Shown here one piece after another: positions 17,801-25,128 of a stretch of 64,000 nucleotides of DNA. Made by a program: the position numbers and the translations under genes. The notes beneath the pieces are model-generated. The model did no database searches and was not told where the DNA came from. It saw nothing but the letters and a program-made list of their open reading frames with translations. The stretch comes from an uncultured Aquimarina sp. Its GTDB lineage: Bacteria > Bacteroidota > Bacteroidia > Flavobacteriales > Flavobacteriaceae. The number at the start of each line of letters is the position of its first letter. The stretch's first letter is position 1. The stretch is from NCBI RefSeq assembly GCF_947492405.1, contig NZ_CANLMP010000006.1, positions 248,001 through 312,000 on the forward strand, given 5' to 3'.

Positions 17801-17931
17801 AACTAAATCCATCATTTCTAAAATATACAGTATATACTAATTATGGATTAGAAAATGAGACTAAAAAAATACAATGTATTAACCTTGATAACCAAAAAGA
17901 AAAGGTAACACTAGATAAAATAACTTTATAG
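14896..17931 (+). CDS. Chimeric envelope protein: carboxypeptidase-like repeat, vWA-like, TonB-plug, TPR, no beta-barrel
   Basis: The frame opens at 14878, but the ATG at 14896 begins a clean signal peptide (MKSKIILLSICALFISRLVSAQ) and is preferred. Domains in order: CarboxypepD_reg-like (about 25-115, with the linker EAATVVAKK); an uncharacterised sandwich (130-285); a von Willebrand A-like domain (295-455) with a full MIDAS (DTSFS near 301, GATDFS near 367, VVSDG near 385); a second CarboxypepD_reg domain ending EEVVVKA (465-545); a TonB plug (565-695, IFVVDGLQFD, ISVMPGFAGISRYG, GVFIITTK); TPRs (760-875); and a final sandwich like YfaP/DUF2135 (890-990). No 22-strand barrel follows the plug, so it is not a transporter. 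The protein probably acts in the periplasm. Plug, MIDAS and TPR all suggest protein binding. Confidence 0.8.
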   Translation: MKSKIILLSICALFISRLVSAQYEITVDAYILDQDTQQPIPFVNVGFIDKGIGTVSNPDGHVFLQYDEKAINKNNIFQLSSIGYKTIQLSVKELFEKLSDNNTIFMEPSIYELEAATVVAKKRKKKTVGRSRVSNGLMGYWKDAKALGGEIGTRIKIRDKNSKLLRLKFNIYENSTDSLLVRVNVYDSKKRMPGRNLLTSNIYHTITNKKGEEVIDLKDYNIIVHDDIVVSLELVKVYGNDIEFSIGASEEGRSYLRYVSQDHWDANWEVGIAFSADISYPAEEIRLKKREKPNDIVIYWDTSFSAANNNPKYTYQFLKTYLERIKNTTVTLIPFSNTIHDSQKFFITNGKSDQLIASLNNLAYNGATDFSTLFNEEKRPDQYIVVSDGRASFEAPKPVYDVPVFYVNHTSNSDDLLLQDAAVHSEGYYINLTKVSVDQALSHIIHESEDNTIYQANNMQELVKGVVTSNRKPVQGCKVSIKGTLIQTITDANGVFSINAETQDVLSFDFFGMKSKKITVDTTKDIKVSLIPSNTVLEEVVVKAKDPYKTDRIVKDIYGNEVNEKAIGHTYYTIDEKDFQQSAIYLSDLIRGQFPGVSVYGWADEAVYEIRINTSINPSLTDTSINPDLTSQRRPGPIFVVDGLQFDEPPTFLFPAQIKSISVMPGFAGISRYGQPAKQGVFIITTKYGDISSDKEEKPVDSLLVKGNEYTASTFLLDVNHNKPSYFDKLWNSTSYKEAKEIYYRLRRKNALSIPFYSYSASYFERWNMDFADQVLSNIAEIGFDNPQALLVLAFKLEAQEKYQEAASLYERIFELTPNSAQSHLDLARIYVATGKYKSAFELYKKILQNQESTAEFDDIVEQARSEIRRLLNLHRSELNYEDIPDELLVIKGVPVRIVFQWSDPQSEFELQFVSPKKKFSKWKHIFSENKEELLSRVQSGVSSKEFIIDNAMPGQWIINVQSFGDVSELNPSFLKYTVYTNYGLENETKKIQCINLDNQKEKVTLDKITL
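16735..16788 (+). repeat. 27-bp tandem duplication inside the plug domain
   Basis: Two adjacent 27-base units (16735-16761 and 16762-16788) encode TSINPSLTD and TSINPDLTS in frame. This looks like a recent slippage duplication in a surface loop of the plug. Confidence 0.75.
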
Positions 17932-18091
17932 TGCTTCATTCAAAAGATTCTCTCCTGATTATCTCGTTAAGTATTATGAATTGATTGATGAATTTGGATT
18001 ATAAAAATCGGATTCACCAATATATTGTAAATCTGATCAGCTTTGGAATTATTATATTGAATTTATAAAAGTAAAATAATAGTACAGTAAT

Positions 18092-18436
18092 ATGCCACAT
18101 TTCGTAATTGATTGCTCTGAAAATATTATAAAAACAACATCACCAAAAAACATTATCCAGAAAGTATATGATACTGCTGAGTCCACTAACCTTTTTGACA
18201 AAGGAGATATTAAAGTAAGAATTAATCCTTTTGAATTTTATACTATCGGAAATACTAAAGATGATTTTATTCACATTTTTGCTAATATTATGGAAGGAAG
18301 AACTGTTGCTCAAAAAAAGAATCTTTCTGAAAGAATTATTACTGAATTAAAATTAATGTTTCCTGACGTTCCCATTATTTCAATCAACATAAGGGATTTT
18401 GAAAAAGCAACATATTGTAATAAATCAATGGTGTAA
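18092..18436 (+). CDS. 5-carboxymethyl-2-hydroxymuconate isomerase-like tautomerase
   Basis: A 114-residue tautomerase-fold protein. It begins MPHFVIDCSENI, exposing the catalytic Pro1 after Met removal, as in CHMI (HpaF). KVRINPFEFYTIG and the end segment ISINIRDF also fit. CHMI acts in homoprotocatechuate degradation, but no other gene of that pathway is nearby, so the true substrate is unknown. Short members of this family are common alone. Confidence 0.85.
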   Translation: MPHFVIDCSENIIKTTSPKNIIQKVYDTAESTNLFDKGDIKVRINPFEFYTIGNTKDDFIHIFANIMEGRTVAQKKNLSERIITELKLMFPDVPIISINIRDFEKATYCNKSMV

Positions 18437-18449
18437 CAAGAACTGTAAC

Positions 18450-19067
18450 ATGAAAAAAAACACCAAAAATGTACTAAAGTATTTACTGGAATTTGTAATT
18501 GTAACTTTTGGAGTATTTCTAGGGATCTATGTTAGTGAACAAGAAAGTAAGAAGAAAATAAAACAGGAAAGAGAAAAGTCAGTGAACTATATTCTCGAAG
18601 AATTGAATGACAATAAACACAGTCTGGAAAAAGCAATCAGTTATCACCAATTAATAAAAACCCAAATAGACAGTATTGTTCCAACTTTAAACAAGAAAGA
18701 CGTGTATGAAGTTTATTGGGGTAATGAAAAATTTAAACACAGTCAAATAAAAGGTTGGAGCGGAGTTAGATTAGCTAATTTAGAGAATACAGCTTTTGAA
18801 GGAGCTAAAATCAGTGGTATGATACAAGAATATAAAATTGAACTTGTACACGATATTTCAAAAATTTATAATCAGCAAAAAAAATATACCGAATTTGGAA
18901 CTTCGATACTCAATAGAATGGTTAATATTAATTCATCAACAAAGATTATCGATGTTTTTGGTTCTATTAAATTAATGACTGGCGACTTGCTCTTTAATGA
19001 AAAACAATTATTGGATAGAATTAAAAAAGTAGAAACTAATATAAAAACGTTACGCAATAATAACTAA
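18450..19067 (+). CDS. DUF6090-like single-pass membrane protein
   Basis: A 205-residue protein with one N-terminal transmembrane helix (about 10-28, LLEFVIVTFGVFLGIYVSE). The charged KKKIKQEREKSVNYILEELNDNKHSLEKAI helix that follows is the DUF6090 pattern seen many times in flavobacterial genomes. An in-frame TTG at 18399 lies inside the previous gene; the ATG at 18450 fits the family and is preferred. It lies 13 bases after the tautomerase stop. Function unknown. Confidence 0.75.
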   Translation: MKKNTKNVLKYLLEFVIVTFGVFLGIYVSEQESKKKIKQEREKSVNYILEELNDNKHSLEKAISYHQLIKTQIDSIVPTLNKKDVYEVYWGNEKFKHSQIKGWSGVRLANLENTAFEGAKISGMIQEYKIELVHDISKIYNQQKKYTEFGTSILNRMVNINSSTKIIDVFGSIKLMTGDLLFNEKQLLDRIKKVETNIKTLRNNN

Positions 19068-19241
19068 ATATGACAATTAATTATCATCGCCATTTATCAA
19101 TAAAGTAAGTAATCGAATTTAAATATTAGTTTCTTTTGGCTCAAAACTCATCAAAAACAAAAGCTAGTTTTTCAATTGTTTTTCTCTATTTTAGAATAAT
19201 CAAATGAATACATTAAACGATCTATACGCTAAACACAAAAT

Positions 19242-20030
19242 ATGATAGCCTTACATAAAGGAGAATACACAGGAGATATCATACATAGTACTCATATAGA
19301 AGGAAGTACTATTACAAACACCCTCTATGCTGTAAACAAAAACAATCCTGATTGGCATTATCACGAGAATCTTCATATTTGTTTTGTATTCGAAGGAGGA
19401 AAAGCAGAAACCAGGCATCAAACCTCTTACAGTAAAAAAGAAGGAAGTGTGTTTTTTTATCATTCAGAAGAGAAACATAGATGGATCTCTCCATTACCAA
19501 TCTCAAAAAGTGCCAATATAGAAATTGAACAGAATTTTCTCCTAAAATATAATTTAACTGAAACCAATATTAAAAACGCAATTCTATCTAATATAAATGC
19601 AAAAGCCTTAATATTAAAAATCCAAAACGAACTACTTATTGAGGATAATCACATAAATCTTCAGACATTATTGCTTGAACTAGTATCGCATCAACAACAA
19701 AAAGCATATGCCCAGCAACCCAGATGGGCAATACTACTTAACCAATTATTAAATGATAACTGGAATGAGACAATATCGCTACAAGAAATGGCAATACAAG
19801 TAGGTGCACATCCTGTAACTATCTCAAAAAACTTCCGAAAATACTTTCATTGTAATTTAGGAGAATATCGACGAAAGTTAAAAATCGAAAAAAGTATTGA
19901 TCTAATTAAAAACACACAATTATCTCTTTCTGAAATCGCATTTCATTGTGGTTTTACAGATCAAAGTCATTTTATTAGAAACTTTAAACAACTTACAGGG
20001 TTTTTACCTAAAGATTACAGAAAATTTTAA
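19242..20030 (+). CDS. AraC-family transcription regulator
   Basis: A 262-residue regulator. The N-terminal cupin-like sensor (about 15-100) contains WHYHENLHICFVFEGGKAETR. The C-terminal pair of helix-turn-helices (about 165-260) includes SLQEMAIQVGAHPVTISKNFRKYF and LSEIAFHCGFTDQSHFIRNFKQLTGFLPKDYRKF, a canonical AraC end. The S41 peptidase gene starts 72 bases downstream on the same strand, so that gene is the likely target or partner. Confidence 0.93.
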   Translation: MIALHKGEYTGDIIHSTHIEGSTITNTLYAVNKNNPDWHYHENLHICFVFEGGKAETRHQTSYSKKEGSVFFYHSEEKHRWISPLPISKSANIEIEQNFLLKYNLTETNIKNAILSNINAKALILKIQNELLIEDNHINLQTLLLELVSHQQQKAYAQQPRWAILLNQLLNDNWNETISLQEMAIQVGAHPVTISKNFRKYFHCNLGEYRRKLKIEKSIDLIKNTQLSLSEIAFHCGFTDQSHFIRNFKQLTGFLPKDYRKF

Positions 20031-20102
20031 GAAATAGGCTAATTCCATTCTATTTTTGATGTACTGGCGCTACTATTTTTATAGCACCAAAAAACAAACA
20101 TT

Positions 20103-21449
20103 ATGGACATCAAATCTAAAAATAAAGTAATCATATTACTATTAGTTATAACGATTCATTTCGTAACAATTAAAGCATACACCCAACAAAACAATATAAA
20201 AGCTGTAGATACTGAAGAACTAAACACTCTTATAGATTCTATTTCAGCGATTGTGCAGCGATTTTACATAGAACCAAAAACTGGAAAACATATAGTAAAT
20301 CGCATTCGCTCTAAATATAAAAAAGGTCACTACGATAGTATTAAAAACCCCAAAGTATTATCCGATTCACTAAGAGAAGATCTAAGAGCAATTAATGGTG
20401 ATCTCCATATGAGTATGATATATAAATCTCCAAGAGAAATTTCTAAAGATGATGCTCCGTCCATACAAGTAAATAAATCAGGGCTTTGGACGAATTATGG
20501 GCTAACCGAAATCAAAGTATTAGATGGAAATATTGGATATCTAAAAATTAAACATTTTACCCAACACCAATACTTAGATAGTATTAAACCCATAATAACA
20601 AGTGCCATAGAATCTTTAAAAAAAACAGATGCACTTATTGTAGATGTAAGAAATAACGGTGGTGGTTTCGAAGATATGGTTGCATATTACATCAGCTATT
20701 TTGTTGATAGTAAAAAGCCAATCCATCTTTCTGATTATAGATGTACATTACATAATCATACGTATGGGATTTCTACAGACCCAAATGTATTGGGAACCAA
20801 ATTACCCAACATCAAACTATATATATTAGTCAATGCCAATACTGGATCTGCTGCAGAATCATTTGCATACATGCTTAAGCATATGGGGAGAGCCACAATT
20901 ATTGGCGAAATAACTGCCGGAGCAGGCAATGGTGCTTCACATCATGAGATTAATGATCGATTTACGATACAAGTATCTAGTGAAGAAACCATTAATGCTA
21001 TAACTAAAACAAGTTTTGAAAAAATAGGAGTCATTCCTAATATCCCAACTAATAGTGCGCAAGCATTTTCTGTAGGGTATAAACTAGCTTTAGAATATGC
21101 TAAAGAAAACAACAAAAAGAACATACATCCTTCTAATTATGATCATCTAATTGATTTCATTACTATTCCCAAAAATAACACAGCAATAGATATAGAGAGA
21201 TATTCCAAATACACAGGTATTTATAAAGGAGGAAGTATACACATCACTATCACATTAGAAAATAACACTTTATACGGCCAGATGAGAGCTAAAGGAGGTA
21301 AAATGGAATTAACCCTATTGGAAAATCACATTTTTAAAGTTGGCGATATCAAAGAGCGGATTCAGTTTATATTAGATAATAAAGGAGATGTTGTGCAGCT
21401 TATTGGTATTGATTCTCCTATGAAACTTACCAAAATTTTAGACAATTAA
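20103..21449 (+). CDS. Exported S41 (tail-specific) peptidase
   Basis: A 448-residue protein with an N-terminal signal segment (about 1-28). The S41 core (about 130-335) shows GYLKIKHF, LIVDVRNNGGGFEDM, and the nucleophile in NTGSAAESFAYMLKH (Ser249), followed by GAGNGASHHEI. No PDZ domain is evident. A C-terminal strand-rich domain of about 80 residues (YTGIYKGGSIHITI ... LYGQMRAKGGK) resembles the DUF3471-type domain of secreted esterases and peptidases. Its stop codon lies inside a strong terminator hairpin. Confidence 0.88.
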   Translation: MDIKSKNKVIILLLVITIHFVTIKAYTQQNNIKAVDTEELNTLIDSISAIVQRFYIEPKTGKHIVNRIRSKYKKGHYDSIKNPKVLSDSLREDLRAINGDLHMSMIYKSPREISKDDAPSIQVNKSGLWTNYGLTEIKVLDGNIGYLKIKHFTQHQYLDSIKPIITSAIESLKKTDALIVDVRNNGGGFEDMVAYYISYFVDSKKPIHLSDYRCTLHNHTYGISTDPNVLGTKLPNIKLYILVNANTGSAAESFAYMLKHMGRATIIGEITAGAGNGASHHEINDRFTIQVSSEETINAITKTSFEKIGVIPNIPTNSAQAFSVGYKLALEYAKENNKKNIHPSNYDHLIDFITIPKNNTAIDIERYSKYTGIYKGGSIHITITLENNTLYGQMRAKGGKMELTLLENHIFKVGDIKERIQFILDNKGDVVQLIGIDSPMKLTKILDN

Positions 21450-21476
21450 AATGCTTTAATTGTCAGTTAGTTTTTT
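21441..21476 (+). terminator. Intrinsic terminator overlapping the S41 stop codon
   Basis: GACAATTAAA (21441-21450), loop ATGC, TTTAATTGTC (21455-21464) form a perfect 10-bp stem, followed after six bases by six T. The TAA at 21447-21449 is part of the stem. Confidence 0.85.
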
Positions 21477-21588
21477 AAAGTGTTTAGTTATTCTAAGAAT
21501 TGGGTTAATTTTTATAAGTTTAGCAAAACAATATTGATTATTGTCAAAAACTAAAGTATAACCTTAGATCCAATTTATAAAACATACT

Positions 21589-22449
21589 ATGAAAACACTT
21601 TACATAGTTTTAATCACATGTATTGTATTACATTCCTGTGCCAGTAATAAATATCCTAGTAGCAAAATAATTCCGGTAACATTTGATACAGAGTCAAAAA
21701 ATGAGTCTTTATGTGATTTCGTCTTTCCGAATCCAGAAACCAATGAAGAATTATTAATGTTAAAAAAAGTATACAATCTTAATAATTTAATCATCGACGC
21801 AAACTCTGATATAGAAAAATCAATGATTTTACTGAATTGGACAAACGGTAGATGGAAACATAATGGATATAACGTACCAGAAAATGCTGATGTTATGAGC
21901 ATCCTAAAAGATGCGGAAAACGGCAAAAACTTCAGATGTGTAGAATATGGCATTGTGTTATCTGCTGTTTTAAATGCAAGCGGTATCCCAACAAGGACAT
22001 TAGGTATCAAAACTAAGGATGTAGAAACTACAAAACTTGGTGCAGGCCACATCGTATCAGAAGCATATATTCCAGAACTAAAAAAATGGGTTTTTATGGA
22101 TGGTCAAATCAACTATATTCCTTTTCTGGATGGAATTCCTCTAAACGCAGTAGAATACAAAAATGCAATTGTCTCTAATAAAGAAAAAATAGAATTAAGG
22201 AATACTAATGGTACATTTGATAAGGAAGATGCACTGGATAAAATCAATTGGGTAGCTAAATATTTATTCTATTTTGATGTTAGATTCGATTCTTCAGAAA
22301 AGAAGACAAATTGTAATACGAAAAACAGTTTGATGTTAGTTCCTATCAACGAAAAGAATCCTACGATCTTTCAGATAGAAAGCAAAATGGATAACTTACT
22401 CTATACACATAACATCAAGGATTTTTATAAGAAACCAACCATTCTATAG
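21589..22449 (+). CDS. Transglutaminase-like lipoprotein
   Basis: A 286-residue lipoprotein with a signal peptide and lipobox ending LHSCAS (Cys17). A transglutaminase-like core holds a complete catalytic triad: Cys117 (NFRCVEYG), His154 (AGHIVSEAY) and Asp171 (WVFMDGQ). Such domains act as cysteine peptidases, amidases or cross-linkers on the cell surface. Downstream are a VOC protein (40 bases) and an NTF2-like protein, possibly co-transcribed. Confidence 0.87.
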   Translation: MKTLYIVLITCIVLHSCASNKYPSSKIIPVTFDTESKNESLCDFVFPNPETNEELLMLKKVYNLNNLIIDANSDIEKSMILLNWTNGRWKHNGYNVPENADVMSILKDAENGKNFRCVEYGIVLSAVLNASGIPTRTLGIKTKDVETTKLGAGHIVSEAYIPELKKWVFMDGQINYIPFLDGIPLNAVEYKNAIVSNKEKIELRNTNGTFDKEDALDKINWVAKYLFYFDVRFDSSEKKTNCNTKNSLMLVPINEKNPTIFQIESKMDNLLYTHNIKDFYKKPTIL

Positions 22450-22488
22450 TTTTCGAAATCTCAGAATAAATAATCTCAATCAGTAACT

Positions 22489-22890
22489 ATGGATTTATTA
22501 AGTCTAAAAACGGTCATAAGAACCAGAGATTACGATGCTTCTATCCATTTTTACACTAAAATCCTTACCTTAGATATAGTCGAAGAATATAGTAACGAAA
22601 ACAGAGGATGTATTTTTAGGTTTGGTGATAAGGGCAGTAACGCTTTTTTAGAAATCTCGGAAATACCGAAAGATCATTATTATTATCAACCAGAATTTAG
22701 TAAGTATCTAAAAAACGATAAAATAGATATCCAACTACAAACAAATGATATCAATCAATGGGTAGCACGTTTTCATGGAAAATGGGAAATCACAGGTCCA
22801 ATTGATCGCCCTTGGGGTTCTAAATATCTCTATCTTAGAGATCCTGATGGTTTACAAATTATTATATACCAAGAAAAATCAAAACAATGA
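22489..22890 (+). CDS. VOC-family (glyoxalase/bleomycin resistance-like) protein
   Basis: A 133-residue protein with two beta-alpha-beta-beta-beta modules: KTVIRTRDYDASIHFYTKIL at the start, and the closing GSKYLYLRDPDGLQIIIYQE, where the glutamate is a metal ligand in VOC enzymes. Substrate unknown. It overlaps the next gene by 4 bases (ATGA). Confidence 0.9.
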   Translation: MDLLSLKTVIRTRDYDASIHFYTKILTLDIVEEYSNENRGCIFRFGDKGSNAFLEISEIPKDHYYYQPEFSKYLKNDKIDIQLQTNDINQWVARFHGKWEITGPIDRPWGSKYLYLRDPDGLQIIIYQEKSKQ

Positions 22891-23417
22891 AAAATTACAT
22901 CAAAATAATATTTTTCTATTTTATTGCTATAACAAGTCTACAAGCACAAGAGCCTAAAACGAATTATATTGAAAAAGTAAAAACATTAGATAGTACACTA
23001 GAGACTTTATACGGAGTAATTTCAGGTGAAAAAGGAGAAGAAAGAAATTGGGAGTTATTTAAATTTCTATTTAAACCTGATGCTAAACTAATACCTTCAG
23101 GGAAAAATAAGGAAGGTACTTATGGAGTGCGTTATATGTCTCCTGATAATTATATTGAAAGTTCAGGGAAGTGGCTTGTGGATAATGGTTTTTTCGAAAA
23201 AGAAATCCACAGAACAGTTCATACATTTGGAAATATTACTCAGGTTTTCAGTACCTATGAATCTTTTAAAAGCAAAACCGATAAAAAACCATTTATGAGA
23301 GGTATTAATAGTATTCAGCTACTTAATGATGGTAAAAGATGGTGGGTAATAAATATATATTGGACCCAAGAAACTAAGGACAATCAGATTCCAAAAGAAT
23401 ATTTACCTAAAATGTAA
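22887..23417 (+). CDS. Secreted NTF2/SnoaL-like protein
   Basis: A 176-residue protein with a signal peptide (about 1-20, ending LQAQ). A cone-shaped NTF2-like fold follows: a helix with LDSTLETLYGVISGEKGEERNWELFKFLFKPDAKL, the TVHTFGNITQVFSTYESF strand and the final KRWWVINIYWTQE strand. It overlaps the VOC gene, so the two may act together. Binding or catalysis cannot be told from sequence. Confidence 0.82.
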   Translation: MKNYIKIIFFYFIAITSLQAQEPKTNYIEKVKTLDSTLETLYGVISGEKGEERNWELFKFLFKPDAKLIPSGKNKEGTYGVRYMSPDNYIESSGKWLVDNGFFEKEIHRTVHTFGNITQVFSTYESFKSKTDKKPFMRGINSIQLLNDGKRWWVINIYWTQETKDNQIPKEYLPKM

Positions 23418-23637
23418 ATAAAGCTAAAAATATCTGAAAACAACCTTAATCGTTAGATCCTATGAATTCATTAATTCAATGAAAATCTATCTCAATACTA
23501 TATGATTGATAATATTCTTTATATGATAATCGACGGATAATAGTTTTACAAAAATGATCGCTAAATAGCGAAAAAAATATAGATACGATTCATCTAGAAT
23601 TTATCAAAAACCATAGTGATTACTCGTTTAACACTAA

Positions 23638-24078
23638 ATGAACATGAAAAATTTTAAATCAATCATAATGGTATTTAGCTTTTTATATTTAGGAAGCTGT
23701 GGTATCAATAACAAATCCTATTCAAAAAATAAAAACTGGCTTGAAGGTAAATGGACTGGAATTGCATTTCAAATTGATCTTACCGAAGACAATCAATGGA
23801 CAATCGAATTAGAAATTGATATAAAAAAAGAAATCTATAATATTTCATATCCAAGTCTCAACTGTTCTGGGAATTGGAAATTGACAAAATACTCAAAAGA
23901 CCAAGCTACTTTTGAGGAAATAATTAAAAATAACACATCTGTTTGTATAGAGCGTGGTATCATAATTCTTTCCAAGATTGATAATGAACGTGTTTTATAT
24001 AGTTATTTTTATACTGATGGAATTAATAATGATGGCAAAAAAGCTAGTGCGTTTTCCACTTTAGAAAAAAGTAAATAG
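23638..24078 (+). CDS. Small lipoprotein, unknown function
   Basis: A 146-residue lipoprotein. The signal peptide ends LGSCG (lipobox cysteine near residue 22). A beta-rich domain follows, with WLEGKWTGIAFQ and NCSGNWKLTKYSKDQATFEE, the layout of a small lipocalin-like beta-barrel. Start choice: ATG at 23638, or ATG at 23644 giving MKNFKS. No family recognised. Confidence 0.7.
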   Translation: MNMKNFKSIIMVFSFLYLGSCGINNKSYSKNKNWLEGKWTGIAFQIDLTEDNQWTIELEIDIKKEIYNISYPSLNCSGNWKLTKYSKDQATFEEIIKNNTSVCIERGIIILSKIDNERVLYSYFYTDGINNDGKKASAFSTLEKSK

Positions 24079-24215
24079 TAGCTAACCTAATACGAATAAA
24101 TACCAATGAGTCTTCAAAATTGTGTAAATTACTTTCATTAATGAATATTAAAAAGCTATAAACCTTAATTTGATCTTTATTAAAAGTATTACATAAAACT
24201 AGATGTGCTCATCAT

Positions 24216-25076
24216 ATGACAAATACATTTTCTAACATAATAAAACACAAAAGCGCGTTAGGTCAACTTAAATATTCTAACGCATCTAAAGAATATTTTT
24301 TTAAAGGGATTACATCTGGTTTAGCGCTAAAATATGTAGCAAAAGGAGAAGAGATATATTATATCAATAAGCGTATTGTTAGTGTCCCGGAAGGTCATTT
24401 TATTTTGGTTCGCCCGAATACTCATTTCGAAACACATATCAAAAATCAATCTTCTGTAGCTAAAGGAGTTTGTATTGATTTATCATTAATATCTCCACAA
24501 ATTGATATAAAAAAGATACTCGATAATACACTTTTATTCAATCATGCATTTAATCTTATAAATTCTACTTTAATAGGACATCAACTTAATCAAATGGGTA
24601 CGTCGATGGAGGCAATAACATTCGATCAGTTGCAGTACGAATGCCTCATAAAAACTTCTAATTACCTTCATACATTCTCCGAAAATATTTTCCATTTTAA
24701 AAAGGAAATTCATACCATAGCCAAAAAAGAGACTACCCAAGAATATATCATCCCAAAACTTCTTCAAACCAAAGAGTATATAGTTAAAAATTATAAGAAT
24801 AGAATTGTATTGGATGAATTAGCTCAATATATCGGCATATCAAAATTTCAATTATTGAGACTATTCAAACAGTGTTTTAATTGCTCTCCTCAGGAAATGC
24901 AGACTGCGTTAAGAATGGAAAAGGCCAAAAACCTTCTCCAAACTTCATATGATTCCATCTCAAAAATTGCTTTCGATTTGGGATACTTCGATCTTGCTGC
25001 TTTTTCTAAAAAGTTTAAAACCCATTTTGGGGTTCCACCCTCCTATTTTAAAAATAAGCAATATTTTACAAAGTGA
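24216..25076 (+). CDS. AraC-family transcription regulator
   Basis: A 286-residue regulator with an N-terminal cupin-like sensor (about 20-110, with VPEGHFILVRPNTHFETHI). A C-terminal AraC DNA-binding domain (about 185-285) contains LDELAQYIGISKFQLLRLFKQCFNCSPQEM and ISKIAFDLGYFDLAAFSKKFKTHFGVPPSYFK. It precedes the DUF885-esterase fusion by 52 bases on the same strand, a likely target. Paralogous in layout to the regulator at 19242, but the sequence is clearly different. Confidence 0.92.
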   Translation: MTNTFSNIIKHKSALGQLKYSNASKEYFFKGITSGLALKYVAKGEEIYYINKRIVSVPEGHFILVRPNTHFETHIKNQSSVAKGVCIDLSLISPQIDIKKILDNTLLFNHAFNLINSTLIGHQLNQMGTSMEAITFDQLQYECLIKTSNYLHTFSENIFHFKKEIHTIAKKETTQEYIIPKLLQTKEYIVKNYKNRIVLDELAQYIGISKFQLLRLFKQCFNCSPQEMQTALRMEKAKNLLQTSYDSISKIAFDLGYFDLAAFSKKFKTHFGVPPSYFKNKQYFTK

Positions 25077-25128
25077 TAAAAAGGCCTCCGTGTTATTTTA
25101 GCACTATTAAAACAGCCTATTAAAGCTT

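Noticed and set aside
21600..22052. 150-codon open frame on the minus strand inside the transglutaminase-like gene
   Set aside because: It is antisense to a gene with a complete catalytic triad and lipobox, and has no recognisable domain or promoter; a shadow frame of AT-rich coding DNA.
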